In this document: positions 1 through 11,299 of the stretch, in pieces
Numbering within the stretch: position 1 is the first letter of the stretch
How the letters are laid out: the number at the start of each line of letters is the position of its first letter
Source: Siphonodentalium dalli
Taxonomy: Eukaryota; Mollusca; Scaphopoda; Gadilida; Siphonodentaliidae
Assembly: GCA_032622095.1 (NCBI GenBank)
Contig: CP136061.1
Coordinates: forward strand, 125,068,754-125,132,753
Length of the DNA: 64,000 bases
Direction: 5' to 3'
Notes under the pieces: model-generated
The model's database searches: none
What the model was told of the DNA's origin: nothing
Seen by the model: the letters and a program-made list of their open reading frames with translations, nothing else
Translations under genes and position numbers: made by a program

Positions 1-703
1 GGAAGTCAATATTAATGTGAGATAAAATTGACAGATTACGACATATTTCTGCTATCATTCATCAATACCTGAACGATTTCTCGAGAAAGCAAGGCTATCT
101 CGCCAATTTATGTAACAGTTGTGTAACATTGCGATCGATTAGTTCGTAAATAAGTGTAATCGGCTCGATTAGCCTGGCGTATTGTAACATGGTATGAAGA
201 TATACGACGAACTCAATAATAGAACGTCAAATATGTAACGATATGGATTTTATTGTCTATTATTCGGAGGTATACAAACTATCGATAGTAAAGTTATTCG
301 GATTTGATTGCCATTCCACAGTGACACATATCAGGACCAAATTGCCTGACCTGCAAACTGTATTCTGAAACACGTTGTGAACTTTATGGATGTTTGCATG
401 TATTGAAACGGATTAATAAAATAACTCTCTATTAGTTAGAAATATCAGAAAAACACTTTTTATGACGAAGTTGATAACTCAAGGTGCATGTAAAATGATG
501 AAGTCAAAAAATTTGTATGCACACTGGCCATGTTTAATGTGACCGAGACCATTCGAATGAGCAGATATGTGGATGACAAACCATATACAAATGGAACCAC
601 ATTTAGAAGGTAATAATAGACTAAACTCGGGCCCATGTAGCTAAAGAATTTGCATTGCAGCAAGCGACCTGTTTAATCGCTGATCTGTAGAAACTGTCTA
701 TAA
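1..703. other. No recognisable gene
   Basis: This stretch is AT-rich and has stops in all frames. The only open frame is about 67 codons on the minus strand (460-663), with no motif. No repeat seen elsewhere in the window was recognised here. Confidence 0.5.
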
Positions 704-1072
704 TTATTTGATTTTCCTGGGCGGGTCACTCAAAGTGGAACCTGTACATTGATTTTCAGAATATGGCGAAGGGCACACCGCTATTGGAATCACGGAACTA
801 AATGGTTTCCCATAGGCGACAGTGTTAACGTTTCGGCCAAATTCGCTGAATTGAAGCCTGCAGGCCATACCAGTGATGTTTACCCAGCTAGATTGACACC
901 AGTTGATCACGAAAATGCAAGAAAAATCATAGGTCATGTGTTTACTTTTTAAAATAAATCCCCAAGTGTACGACAGGGCTATCTCACAGCCAAATTTGAT
1001 CTGGAAAAACCCAGATCTACAACAGCTAGTTAAATACATTTCCCGCTCACAAAAATCCGTTCCCCCATTCAT
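704..1072 (-). other. Unassigned open frame, 122 codons
   Basis: This minus-strand frame starts with ATG at 1072 and ends at a stop near 704. It is longer than most chance frames in this AT-rich window. The middle to C-terminal part reads like a small beta-rich, secreted-type segment, with AYGKPFSSVIPIAV around residues 85-98 followed by several Pro and Cys. The spacing is faintly like beta-sandwich lectin-type domains, but I cannot name a family. No signal peptide, good splice sites or promoter were found. The opposite strand is also open for 67 codons (749-952), so at most one of the two is real. It may be an isolated exon, an exon relic or chance. Function is unknown. Confidence 0.15.
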
Positions 1073-1903
1073 TCACCAGTTTAAATTATTTAGATATTAT
1101 GTACAAATCAAATAAACGCGATGTCATCCTTTAATAACGTGTCGCATGTATCAGGGGAAGGTCATTCTTCAGTTACCTTCACCTTTAGGGTTCCACGGTG
1201 TACTCGCTCCCCGACTCTAGAACACATTTAGCTCCCTGATTCCTATAGATGGCGTAGCACATTAATACAATATATTTGAGAGTGTACGCGTCTCGTTTCT
1301 GGTGAAATGAGAAATAACAGCGAGAATTTATAATACTCATAATGACTTTGATTTTGTAAACCGGGTATGAACTGTCGTTAGTTCATCGTATTAGTGAACA
1401 CATGATACATGTTACGTTGTTACACCCTGTTTTAGTTGTATTGTTTCCTTTTTATGCGCAAACATGGAATGTAGCGATTAGTTTCTAATAGACGGTTCGG
1501 CCTTCAGCGACACATTACTCATGGCGGAATATCCTGTGCGTGAAACCGCTGTCAAAATTCCATAATTCTGTACGACATTGTTGGCATATGAATCATTCAT
1601 CGCGTCTAGATAAGAAATTCAATTTGATGAACCCACACGACAATGTCTCTTGTGGAACTATTTCAGACTATTCTCGTATAGAGTGAGCTCGTGTTATCGC
1701 CTAATCATTTCAACTGAAGAGAACATTTATCCGACGTGAGCACGTCTTCGGTCTATCTGGTGAAATAAATTCTGACACTTCCTTCCATCGTTACATCATA
1801 TCGGAATCAATACTTTTACATTAATTATTTCCTTGTCGTTCAAGATAATTCAAGAATTGTTTCCCTGTTAACGGTTTTTGATCGTTCCAGTGGTAAACAA
1901 AAA

Positions 1904-2136
1904 TTAACCCTTTCTATACTGAATACTCATTGATGTGTACGTCCCTTTGGGAATGTTCAGATAATATGTTCAACAAACGTTTCTTGAACTTATTATCTGA
2001 ACATTTCACTCAAATGAATATGAATCATTCTGCTCTTGTATCAGCTATATTTCTTCTGTCGTCTGCTTGTATTACTCGAAACTCCCTCTAAATTAGTTAC
2101 TGAATGTAATAATCCATTCAGTGTAGCAATGGTTAA
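1904..2136. mobile_element. TTAA-flanked non-autonomous element, degenerate copy
   Basis: The left end TTAACCCTTTCTATACT is at 1904. The next ~140 bases match the reverse complement of the right half of the element at 2503-2759, including shared GTTCAGATAATA and TGAACTTAT blocks. The right boundary is less certain; I place it at the TTAA at 2133-2136, preceded by ATGG. TTAA targets and CCCTTT ends are typical of piggyBac-type non-autonomous elements. No transposase is encoded. Confidence 0.55.
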
Positions 2137-2502
2137 CAGATCTGCATTTGTTTTGGAACAGCTGGAATAGATTCTCCCAACCTTTCCATTGCCCATGATG
2201 CAGCTTCTGGAGCAAGATCTCTTTCTGCCATAAACTTTTTAGTGAACTACTGTATAATTTAATGGATGCTGGTAGCAACTGACGCCTTTGCGGACACAAT
2301 CGAAGCCAATAAGATATAAGCCTGTCATACAACTATCTGATTTTAAGCTAATAATTCCAAATGTGACGATCCCTTTCTGAGCGTGCCCAATGACATGTTT
2401 GAAATATTCAAACAGTTTGTGCGCATGATCAGAACGGAGTGTCGTGCGCCTACAGTTCCTTTAACTCCTACAGTCCCAATGACTTGGCAATACCTTTGTA
2501 AT

Positions 2503-2759
2503 TTAACCCTTTCTATACTTAATGGCTTATACCATTCAGTTGTGAAGGTATACATTGGAGTGGTTTATTATTCGTTTGCAGGGGTGTTCTAGATCAATTA
2601 GCAGACGGCCGTCAGACGAAAAGATAATATAAGTGCTGTTCATATTCGTTGGGGGGAAATGCTCAAATGATAAGTTCAACAAGTGACCTATGACCTTATT
2701 ATCTGAACATGTCCCAATGGAACTACTCATAAATGAGAATTTAGTATGGAAAGGGTTAA
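2503..2759. mobile_element. TTAA-flanked piggyBac-like MITE, 257 bp
   Basis: The ends are TTAACCCTTTCTATACT (2503) and AGTATGGAAAGGGTTAA (ending 2759), inverted repeats with one mismatch over 17 bp. Each includes the TTAA that would be the target duplication. The interior has no coding content. The copy at 1904 lies inverted relative to this one, and a similar terminus occurs at about 34576. Assignment to piggyBac rests only on TTAA plus CCCTTT ends. Confidence 0.75.
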
Positions 2760-2828
2760 TAGACGTATTGCTATCAATAGTTTTTGAAAGTCTATAAATA
2801 CCATAATCATTTGTGACAACCTTCTCAG

Positions 2829-3092
2829 TCAATATCTGCGATTCTGACCGATGGCATATTTCAATACAGCTCTTCCACTACGAGGAGTAGCACATACAAG
2901 CGTTCTTGGCGTGAGTCTGAACATATTTTGAACACCCAAGACAGCAATTGGTTGGTCCAGTTCGTATTGTCTTGACATACTTGATGGTCCAGCAATGCGA
3001 TGTAGTGCGTTATCTATAATTGCAACGTATCCTTGCGCAAACACGCACATAATCAGCCTATTCTCCGGATATTCCGCACAATATCTGTTCAT
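2829..3092 (-). other. Unassigned open frame, 87 codons
   Basis: This minus-strand frame begins with ATG at 3092 and runs 87 codons. Its composition is more protein-like than its neighbours: mixed hydrophobic and charged residues, with VAIIDNALHRIAG near residue 23 and RTLVCATPRSGRAVLKYAIG near the end. No family is recognised. There is no clear splice acceptor just upstream or donor just downstream. It lies between a TTAA element and a foldback repeat, so it could be an exon relic or part of an unseen repeat. Coding status is doubtful. Confidence 0.15.
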
Positions 3093-3235
3093 AATAGAAC
3101 TAGTTTAAGTAGATAATCTGCTTAGAACGACCTCATTTTGGGTCGATAATGTGCTGAAAGTAAGTAAATTGTAAGCAGATTATGTGCGGAAAATGAAACA
3201 AACAAGCCAACTAACGACGTCTCGGGTGTACGCTC

Positions 3236-3509
3236 GTTAACATGTGTTTTCACTGTGGCCCGCGCTATAAAATGAAATAACGGATGTGGTCCATTATCTG
3301 CTTATTTCACAATCAAATAATCCTATTATGTACCTATTTTATATTTTACGTCAATTATGTGCGTATTTGCACAAGTATATGTTGACATAGTCGACCTATA
3401 AAGTGAAATAGGTACATAATGTGATTATTTGATTCTGAAATAAGCAGATAATGGAGTTATATCCTTATTTCGTTTTATGGCGTGGGCCACATTGAAAAAA
3501 CATGTTAAC
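3236..3509. mobile_element. Foldback element with ~108-bp arms
   Basis: GTTAACATG at 3236 pairs with CATGTTAAC ending 3509. The arms 3236-3341 and 3400-3509 are inverted copies with scattered mismatches, sharing CATTATCTGCTTATTTCA and TCAAATAATC blocks around a ~58-bp spacer. Upstream, 3110-3190 carries the GCAGATTATGTGCGG motif also seen at 4596-4743 and 62.1-62.4 kb, so this belongs to a dispersed family. Diverged members lie at 44.5-44.9, 53.0-53.2 and 56.2-56.5 kb. There is no coding content. Confidence 0.8.
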
Positions 3510-3568
3510 TCGTTTGGGACGTGATTATTTTGAGAAAACATTACTCACAGACGAGATTATTTGCAGAA

Positions 3569-4255
3569 ATGCTTACTTTTATATAATTTTATAGCAATTT
3601 ATGCGTTTATTCAATGTTGAATCAGACCATTTGCCATGGCAGATTACTCCGCGTGACAACTCATACTATATGGGTGATCATCCGTAGTCTATAAATCTTC
3701 TAGAAATTTTGGGTAGATACCACCAAATAGCGACCGGTTGCCATAGCGACCTATATTCGGAGATGTATGTGTTTGGGTGCTGTAATTTCGCTATATGACG
3801 ATAAGTTTGCGACAATTTGAATCAAATATAAATTATTTCCGAAGATAAATGATCCAGGAATATTTTGCCAACATCTGGAACTAGCCTTGCTCGAAAATTA
3901 CCCAACACCGATAGAGGGCGCCATTCAAAATGGCCGCCAAAGCCCCGTTTTCTAACTTTAAAATACTTACTTTTATATCAATTTATAGCAATGTATGCGT
4001 TAATTTAATGCTGGGTCAGACCATTTTTCATGACAGAATTCACCACGTGACAACTCATAATATATATATTGGTGATCATCCGTAGTCTATAAATCTTCCA
4101 AAAAAATTTGGGTTGATACCACCAAATTGCGACTAGTTGACATGGCAACCGAAAATTATGTGTTTGGGGGCTGTAATTTCGCCATACGAGATGTCTGCAT
4201 GCGACATTTTGAATCAAATGTAATTAATTTCCAAAGAAATAGGATCCAGGAACAT
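3569..4255. repeat. Two-copy direct repeat, offset 397 bp
   Basis: CTTACTTTTATAT recurs at 3569 and 3966. About 290 bp after each start are clearly related, sharing GGTGATCATCCGTAGTCTAT, GATACCACCAAAT and TTTGAATCAAAT. The first copy carries about 100 extra bases at its end, including AAAATGGCCGCC, before the second begins. This is a diverged tandem duplication. The 70-codon minus-strand frame at 4005-4217 has no independent support. Confidence 0.75.
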
Positions 4256-4595
4256 ACTTAAATTGCCCACGATTCTTAGTCCTTCCGCTGAAGGGGTAAA
4301 TATTCACCTGCCATGGTGATTGCCAACCGAAAACTTATCTACGTCGCGAATCACGGCACGCGACCCACACGTGACGCCAAAAATAGGTTACATCTTCCTG
4401 GACCCCTCGCTGAGTGATCGGCCTATATTGAATACATGTTAAAAAAAATTACTGTGAGCAAAATATTTATTTATAAAAGAATCATTCGCTGATAACAAGT
4501 GCATGAAGTGGGAAACGGATATATCCGTTTCCCGTCCTAAACGAGTTAAAGGGCGTACCTTTGAAAAGTCGTGAGTGGCTTATATGTGCCATTGT

Positions 4596-4743
4596 GCGCA
4601 CATAATCTGCCTAGAATAGGCTCATATTGAGTCAATAATGTGACTAAAACGCTCTCAACTTCAGCACTTATCGAGTCAAAATGATGTGATTCTCAGCTGA
4701 TTATCAAGCTAAAACAAGTTCTATTGTAAGCAGATAATGTGCG
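4596..4743. mobile_element. Small foldback element, 148 bp
   Basis: The outer ends GCGCACATAATCTGC (4596) and GCAGATAATGTGCGG (ending 4743) are inverted repeats. Inside, GAGTCAATAATG and a CTTATCGAGTC-type block form a second, weaker inverted pair. The same arrangement recurs near 62.2-62.4 kb, and partly at 3110-3190. Confidence 0.7.
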
Positions 4744-4799
4744 GATTTTTTTGGGAAACCAGGCTGATAATTAATAAACACTTCATAGTTCTTTGCCAC

Positions 4800-7433
4800 T
4801 ATAATTGAAGTTAAACACCAGGTACTGAGGTAAGACCTCAGTAGAACTGGTACTGGGATAACCATCGTTCTAATGTGTCTTTGTTTAATTGCGTTACACC
4901 ACTCCTCGAGGTGTTGCAGACTCCATCGGCCGAATACTGGTCCCTGGTCTAGACCAGGGTTTCATGTAAACCATAGTCTAGACCAGGCCGAAACCACGGT
5001 GATCGCCATGTGTTACCCAGCTTCGAGGCGAGTAAGCTGGGATTATTGGTCAGCATTGGTCCGTATTCTCGTCTTTTTGAAACTCAGGTTTACGTAAACC
5101 AAGGTTTGCCTTCTTATTGTCATTCAAGTCTGTGTCGGTCTGTTCATAATTCGAACCATGTGGTAACGTACACGTTCTGGTAACAGAAACATATGTATTT
5201 TTTGGAAGCATTTATCTTTATGTTAACCAAATAGGAATTGTGTTTTATTGATATGCCGTGTAGAAGAAAGATTATAATTATATATGAACTGGACAAAATG
5301 TAATATAATCGATAATTATGTGTGTTATAGGTAATAGTCTACAACTGAGACCTAGTACCCCCCTGGTCTGAGATTTTTGTATAAACCGAGACTTGAACCT
5401 GAGACGAGAATACCAATTTCTGTTTTCGCAGTAACGATACAGATTGGTAATTTGATTGTAATCATGCGTGCATTTATCTGGCTTTACAGCGGAGTTTTAT
5501 TTATAACACCCTTGCCTTGTTTGAAAGCATATTACCGTTAGATGGATTAAGTCAGATTTTCGTGCTATTATTTCTAATATGTTATCGATGGGTTTGGTTG
5601 ACACGGATAAATAGGGAATGATAGTAGTTTTGCAATCGGAACGTAATCCGCATTGGATGCGGGTGTCTTTCGTTCCGTGTTTCTGAAATGAATTGAGGTC
5701 TGAGCTAGTTTTGATAGTACTAATTCATCTTTTGAGAATAAATTATTGCTGGACTGGATATACAATATAACAGCAAAAACTCTCAAAATTATATTTTTAA
5801 GTCAGAACGAAAAATTGTGGTTCAAAATAAGGAAATGTCCGATTAAATTGAATTAAATTAAATTAAATGCATGGGACCCCTGCTCTTGATTAATGATTAT
5901 TTGGTCCAGTTTCTTAAGCCTTGACATTTCAACTTGGTTTATTTGTCATAATTTATCTTTAAACATGGATTTGGAAACAAATTACATGGCTATGGAAATA
6001 TCTGCTACTCCTATCGGAAGTGTGATACAACGCACCCATGTGGATTTTTTCCGATACCCCCACCTCGCGATCCACTCTAAGTGAGGATAATCTTATTCGT
6101 GTATCTGGGCAAGTTTGTCGGTCCCATTCCGGGGTCGGTATTTCTACACACAGCGGAGTGTTCCTCGGTGAAATTTACTCTCTGCGTAGACTTTCCTCCA
6201 CCCGTAAAACTGACAACGTCGTGACATCCGCATAGGGGGTGAGAAATCCGCACCACCCCTGCCCCGTGATCCCTGTCGAACGGCGACGGCATACAGATAC
6301 CGCTATACAACACGGATATAAGCCGCTTTCACGTGCTCAGGTTTGGAGACACCAACACACCAATCTCGATGCAGCGCTCAGCACGCTTTTGTCCATAGAT
6401 TGTCATTGATTGTCGTTGATTGTACAACAATGCGCCGATCCCAGCTTGCGACCAGGTGGTTTCGCGAAACCAAGTCCTGACATGGAACACCGTGATTATT
6501 AGGGTGGTCTAGACCTGAGACCAGAATTCAGCCGCATGCGTTACAATTAGGTTGCCACATTAGTGTCTCACCCCATCAACATGTGGCATACATAGGCAAC
6601 TTTACCCGTGAATCCCACACTGCATGGTAACATATTGATGGAAAGCCAATAGGACCTTTGCGATTTCCAAGTAATTAATAATGTAAAATATACTTACAAC
6701 GAAAAGCGTTTATATGTACGCCTTTAAATTCAAAATAATAGAGTGCAAATACAATCATTCGACTCTAAAATGCAGCCGGCATGCAGATGAGTCTCTATCC
6801 CTCGTTTTGGATCGCTAGCTACTTCAAACACATATCGACTGCATTCAATCGTGTTCCAATGACCCACATATTCAACTAGAAAAGCCATTGGCAAACATCG
6901 GTGCACATATCAACTGAAGAAATTGTGCCTTCGTATGTTCATCCACGCGCGAGAGTGTTTGGGTAATTAATTAGGAGGAAATTCGTCGAGCAAATTTTCC
7001 GTTGTGAACAATTTTAACAATGCTGAAGGTAATACAAACCAATTAGTGCCATGGCAGCTCGCGATGGGCGATCGCCAGCGAGAGGATCAGAGACTACCCC
7101 CTAAATAATGATTCCGCGCTGGTCTTAATGAGCGACTGAATCGTTTATGGTGTAGCTTAAATGAAGCGTGTTCACATAGCGCGGCGATCTATAAATGTAA
7201 TATCCGGATTTCAAGCTCCGTGTCACCCACGCTCAGTATCACATTGTCCACACACGATGCCATCAACAAACCAGTGTTCATGTCACAGACGCAGGGGGAA
7301 ACGAATTGCACAGCCTCAATGAGGGCCATATCAGAAACTAATGGTACTCTATTTACAAGTAATCATTTTTTATTAACTTTTTGTGGATTCGAAATATTTA
7401 CTTTAAGTTGCCAACATGACTCGGTAACGAGAC
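4800..7433. other. No recognisable gene; scattered short palindromes
   Basis: No coding sequence was recognised. Short perfect palindromes are conspicuous: CCCTGGTCTAGACCAGGG at 4942-4959, GGTTTACGTAAACC near 5089, and later TTTCGCGAAA and GGTCTAGACC near 6469 and 6511. The related words GACCTAGA and AAACC recur at 53.5-54.2 kb. The region 6030-6340 is locally GC-rich with short open frames on both strands and no motif. Confidence 0.45.
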
Positions 7434-7810
7434 TTTTCCCTAACAATATTAATACTCAGGAGCAATTTTTTATTGTTTCCTGAAACGATGGAAACGGAGG
7501 AAACAGAGTAAACACACCATTCCCTAACAATATTAAAATTCCGAAGCAATTCTATTTCAAGTTGATTCAATGGAAACATCACGAAACAAACTGGGACAGT
7601 GGTTACACTATATATATATTTTTTCATTTTGTCTGAGACGATGGACACGGAAGAAACAGAGGAAACAAACCATTTCTTAACAATATTAAGATTCCGAAGC
7701 AATTTTATTTCAAATTGATTCAGTGGAAACATCACGAAACAAACTGGGACAGTGGTTACACAATATATATATATATTTTTTCTGAAACGATGGAAACAGG
7801 AAACAAACCA
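7434..7810 (-). repeat. ~150-bp minisatellite, inverted arm (about 2.5 copies)
   Basis: These units are reverse complements of the array at 8.07-9.62 kb, marked by CTGGGACAGTGGTTACAC at about 7591 and 7745 and TTCCCTAACAATATT at each unit start. Each unit ends in a short (TA)n run. The opposite orientation either side of a ~260-bp spacer (7811-8070) makes the locus a large imperfect inverted repeat. Confidence 0.85.
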
Positions 7811-8070
7811 TTCCCTACCCCTAACAATATTGAGACTCAGGAGCAATTTCTTAGTGCATCTTTTGGTATTACTACTTGCTTTTTTATCAGTGCATGTGTT
7901 TTTATAACATTCGTTTTGTTTTTCCATTGTAATTAAGCTATAAATTAAATCTGAAACATGATTTGACTATGTCTTATATCTCTTCTCACTACACTAAAAT
8001 ATTGTATATGGTATCGACTGTTGCGATAATTTTGCCACCAATTTCATTACAAAAAAATAAAAAATACATA

Positions 8071-9625
8071 TATATATAGTGTGACCACTGTCCCAGTTTG
8101 TTTCCTAATGTTTCATTGAATTGACTGCATTAACCCTTCCATTACTGGAGCTTCCTGAAATTTTGCAAAAACCCTGTTCCAATGCATTCTCTATACATGC
8201 GTATCTCCCATAATGAGTCTTGCATATATAAGAGAATACAATGGCTTAACAATGTTTACATTGGTCACGTACGCCAGTGCATTATCTTATATATGCGAGG
8301 CTCCCTGTCAATGGCTCACACATAAAAGAGAATGTACCGGCATATGATCGTTAATGCTGAACCAGCGCAGCTCCCGTGAAAAGGGTTAAATAACATTGCT
8401 TCAGAATCGTAATATTGTTTGTTTGAACGGGTTGTTTCCTCTGTTGCCAGCATTGCCATCGTCTCAGAAGAAATATAAAAAAAATAATATATATATATAT
8501 ATAGTGAAACCACTGTCCAAGTTTGTTTCGTGATGTTTCAACTGAATCAACTTGAAATAAAATTGCATCGGAATCTTAACATTGAAGCAATTTTATTTAG
8601 TTAGGCAAGGTTTGTTTCCTCTGTTTCCATCGTCTCAGAAAAAAACTAAATATATATATATAACGTAACCACTGTCCCAGTTTGTTTCGTGATGTTTCCA
8701 CTGAATCAACTTGAAATAAAATTGCTCCTGAGTCTTAATATTGTTAGGGATTGGTTTGTTTCCTCTGTTTCCATCGTTTCAGAAACAAATAAAACAAAAA
8801 AAATATATAGTGTAACCACTGTCCCAGTTTGTTGCGTGATGTTTCCACTGAATCAGAAAAAAAATAATATATATATATAGTGTAACCACTGTCCCAGTTT
8901 GTTTCGTGATTAACCCACTGAATCAACTTGATATAGAATTGCTTCGGAATCTTATTATTGTTAGGGAATGGTTTGTTTCCTCTGTTTCCTCTGTCTCCAT
9001 CGGTTCAGAAAAAATAAAAAAAATAAAAATATATAGTGTAACCACTGTCCCAGTTTGTTTCGTGATGTTTCCACTGAATCAACTTGAAATAAAATTGCTT
9101 CGGAATCTTAATATTGTTAGGGAATGGTATGTTTCCTCTGTTTCCATCGTTTCAGAAAAAGTCAAAACATATAAATATATTGTGTAACCACTGTCCCAGT
9201 TTGTTTCGTGATGTTTCCACTGAATCAACTTGAAATAATATTGCTCCCGAGTCTTAATATTGTTAGGGAATGGTTTGTTTCCTCTGTTTCCTCTGTCTCC
9301 ATCGTTTCAGAAAAAAATAAAAAAAATAAAAATATATAGTGTAACCACTGTCCCAGTTTGTTTCGTGATGTTTCCACTGAATCAACTTGAAATAAAATTG
9401 CTTCGGAATCTTAATATTATTAGGGAATGGTATGTTTCCTCTGTTTCCATCGTTTCAGAAAAAATAAAAAAAATAAAAATATATAGTGTAACCACTGTCG
9501 CAATTTGTTTCGTGATGTTTCCACTGAATCAACTTGAAATAGAATTGCTTCGGAATCTTAATATTGTTAGGGAATGGTTTGTTTCCTCTGTTTCCATCGT
9601 CTCAGAAAAAATAAAAATATTCTAA
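8071..9625 (+). repeat. ~150-bp minisatellite, direct arm (about 9 copies)
   Basis: The unit core GTAACCACTGTCCCAGTTTG recurs with starts near 8080, 8506, 8665, 8811, 8882, 9039, 9185, 9340 and 9488. Full units are 146-158 bp, and one copy (8811-8881) is truncated to ~71 bp. Each unit ends with TTTCCATCGTTTCAGAAAAA and an A/T-rich tail. Some units stay open in one frame and give a repeated hypothetical peptide, but frame conservation is patchy and no domain is seen, so I treat it as non-coding. Confidence 0.9.
8130..8389. mobile_element. TTAA-flanked MITE inserted in a minisatellite unit
   Basis: The element begins TTAACCCTTCCATTACTGG and ends GTGAAAAGGGTTAA, with TTAA at both edges. It contains the hairpin core TGCATTCTCT...ATATATGCGAG, also present at 22.2-23.2 and 42.7-42.9 kb, and the subterminal block TTAATGCTGAACCAGCGCAG. 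The flanks are the two halves of one minisatellite unit, so neighbouring units show the uninterrupted state. Confidence 0.85.
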
Positions 9626-11253
9626 ACTGGCTCTGAAACGGACTGCAATGAAAATTTCACTTGGCGGGATGTCTGTTTCCAATGTTGCCACTTGTTTCAA
9701 GGGCCTCTACGTGAAACGAAAATGGTGACCCTGTTTTATTCTGCTCACATTCCTTGCCATATATGACTTTTTCATATTCCATCTGACGCTGTGCAAAACA
9801 AATTACATACCCACAATAGCAAGAACTATTTACTAGTTTTTCTTCCTTGTTTTGTGGAACGGAAAATATTAAATCTTAAGGGAGTCGTTACCGAGTCTTT
9901 TAATATTGCAATTTGTCAGAGAGTCTCTATGCCCAATATTTTGGTATGCATGATCATTTTAGAAAGTATTTGGATGTAATTGGAGAAGTAACTGAATTAC
10001 ATGGATATTTGTCCAAGTAATTAATTACTTTCAATTACTTGTGATTGAGAAATGGTCCAATTACATACTACTCTCAATCACTTGAGAAAAAGTAATTGAT
10101 TACAGTCAATTACAATTTGGGTTACTTTGATTGGTCGTACCGAACGACACGAACCCCAACATAGTGTAGCACATATCTTCCAACCGTTCTAATGATTTAC
10201 AAAGATGAATTGGTTAACATCTGCATGAATACCACCAGGTTATCGTATCACGAAACATTCTTTATATAACCTACACGTATATAGCACAGCTGAAGCCATT
10301 CGTCAATACTCGGAGACGCTTGTATGTTTTATGATTTGTGTATTTTTCGGAAGCGTATATACATGCAGGTTATCATAACTCCACATTCGCACACGCACAA
10401 TGTATAGTATACGACGATGTGATCGTGCAGCGGTCTAACTCTCATTGGGTTGGACATGGAACTGCTGACTCAATCGATGAAGTGCACATTAGTTTGACGC
10501 ACACCGTCAATATGTGAGAATGTTGATTCGAGGCCCTATGTTAAATTTTTTTTCATGTAATGACATGTCAATAGACGCTGCAACAAAAAAATATTAATGA
10601 AATAAACTAGACCATTCTAAAAGAGCACAGCCTATATTCGCAGGCAAAGCAGTATATCCGTACACAACTTTAACATATATACGTAAATTCATCAATAGAG
10701 ATATTTATCCTCCACCAGGCTACAGACAGACGTCGAAATCAATTCTTTGTTTCCGTTTACAAAAATATGCGATCATTAATCAGTCTGATTCTGTCGAGAT
10801 TAGAACTTTCTTATCCATCTTCAGCGAGGTTCGTGTCGGCAGAACAATAAAGTCGAAAATTAATTGTCCACAGAGGGAAACAAACAAAACATACGATAAA
10901 GGAAACAAAATTGTGACCCTTGAGTCGAGGTTTATACTGGAGATGACGAATCCGTTCTTACAGAGTACATGATGCGTAACTAAAACTAGTTTTCTCATTT
11001 GTATTCATGGTTCTAGACCTCCAGTTACAACAACAAGTTTTGGCAATTTACATGTACTTTGCCCTATCGACTACCACATATATATGCCATAATTATGACA
11101 TATGCTTATGAATTCCAAATTGAATACTAAGGCCCCCTCCAGACACAAAGTGATTGACCCAACATATCACCCTATACACATATACTATATTCATGTACCA
11201 TAATACCCCACTAATGTACTACGTTCTATACATGTGAATCATGCATACTGTTA

Positions 11254-11255
<2 letters not shown>
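9626..11255. other. No recognisable gene; AATTAC-rich patch
   Basis: At 9978-10128 the words AATTAC, GTAATT and ATTACTT recur on both strands, giving a low-complexity self-complementary patch like many short DNA elements. The rest shows no gene. A 72-codon minus-strand frame at 10780-10998 has no motif. Confidence 0.45.

Positions 11256-11297
<42 letters not shown>
11256..11297. repeat. (AT)n microsatellite
   Basis: About 42 bp of uninterrupted alternating A and T. Confidence 0.95.

Positions 11298-11299
<2 letters not shown>

Noticed and set aside
9260-9625. 121-codon frame (and 7403-7927, 8906-9187) encoding a repeated peptide
   Set aside because: The frame is a by-product of ~150-bp minisatellite units, which interrupt it elsewhere with indels and truncations. 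No start context or domain.
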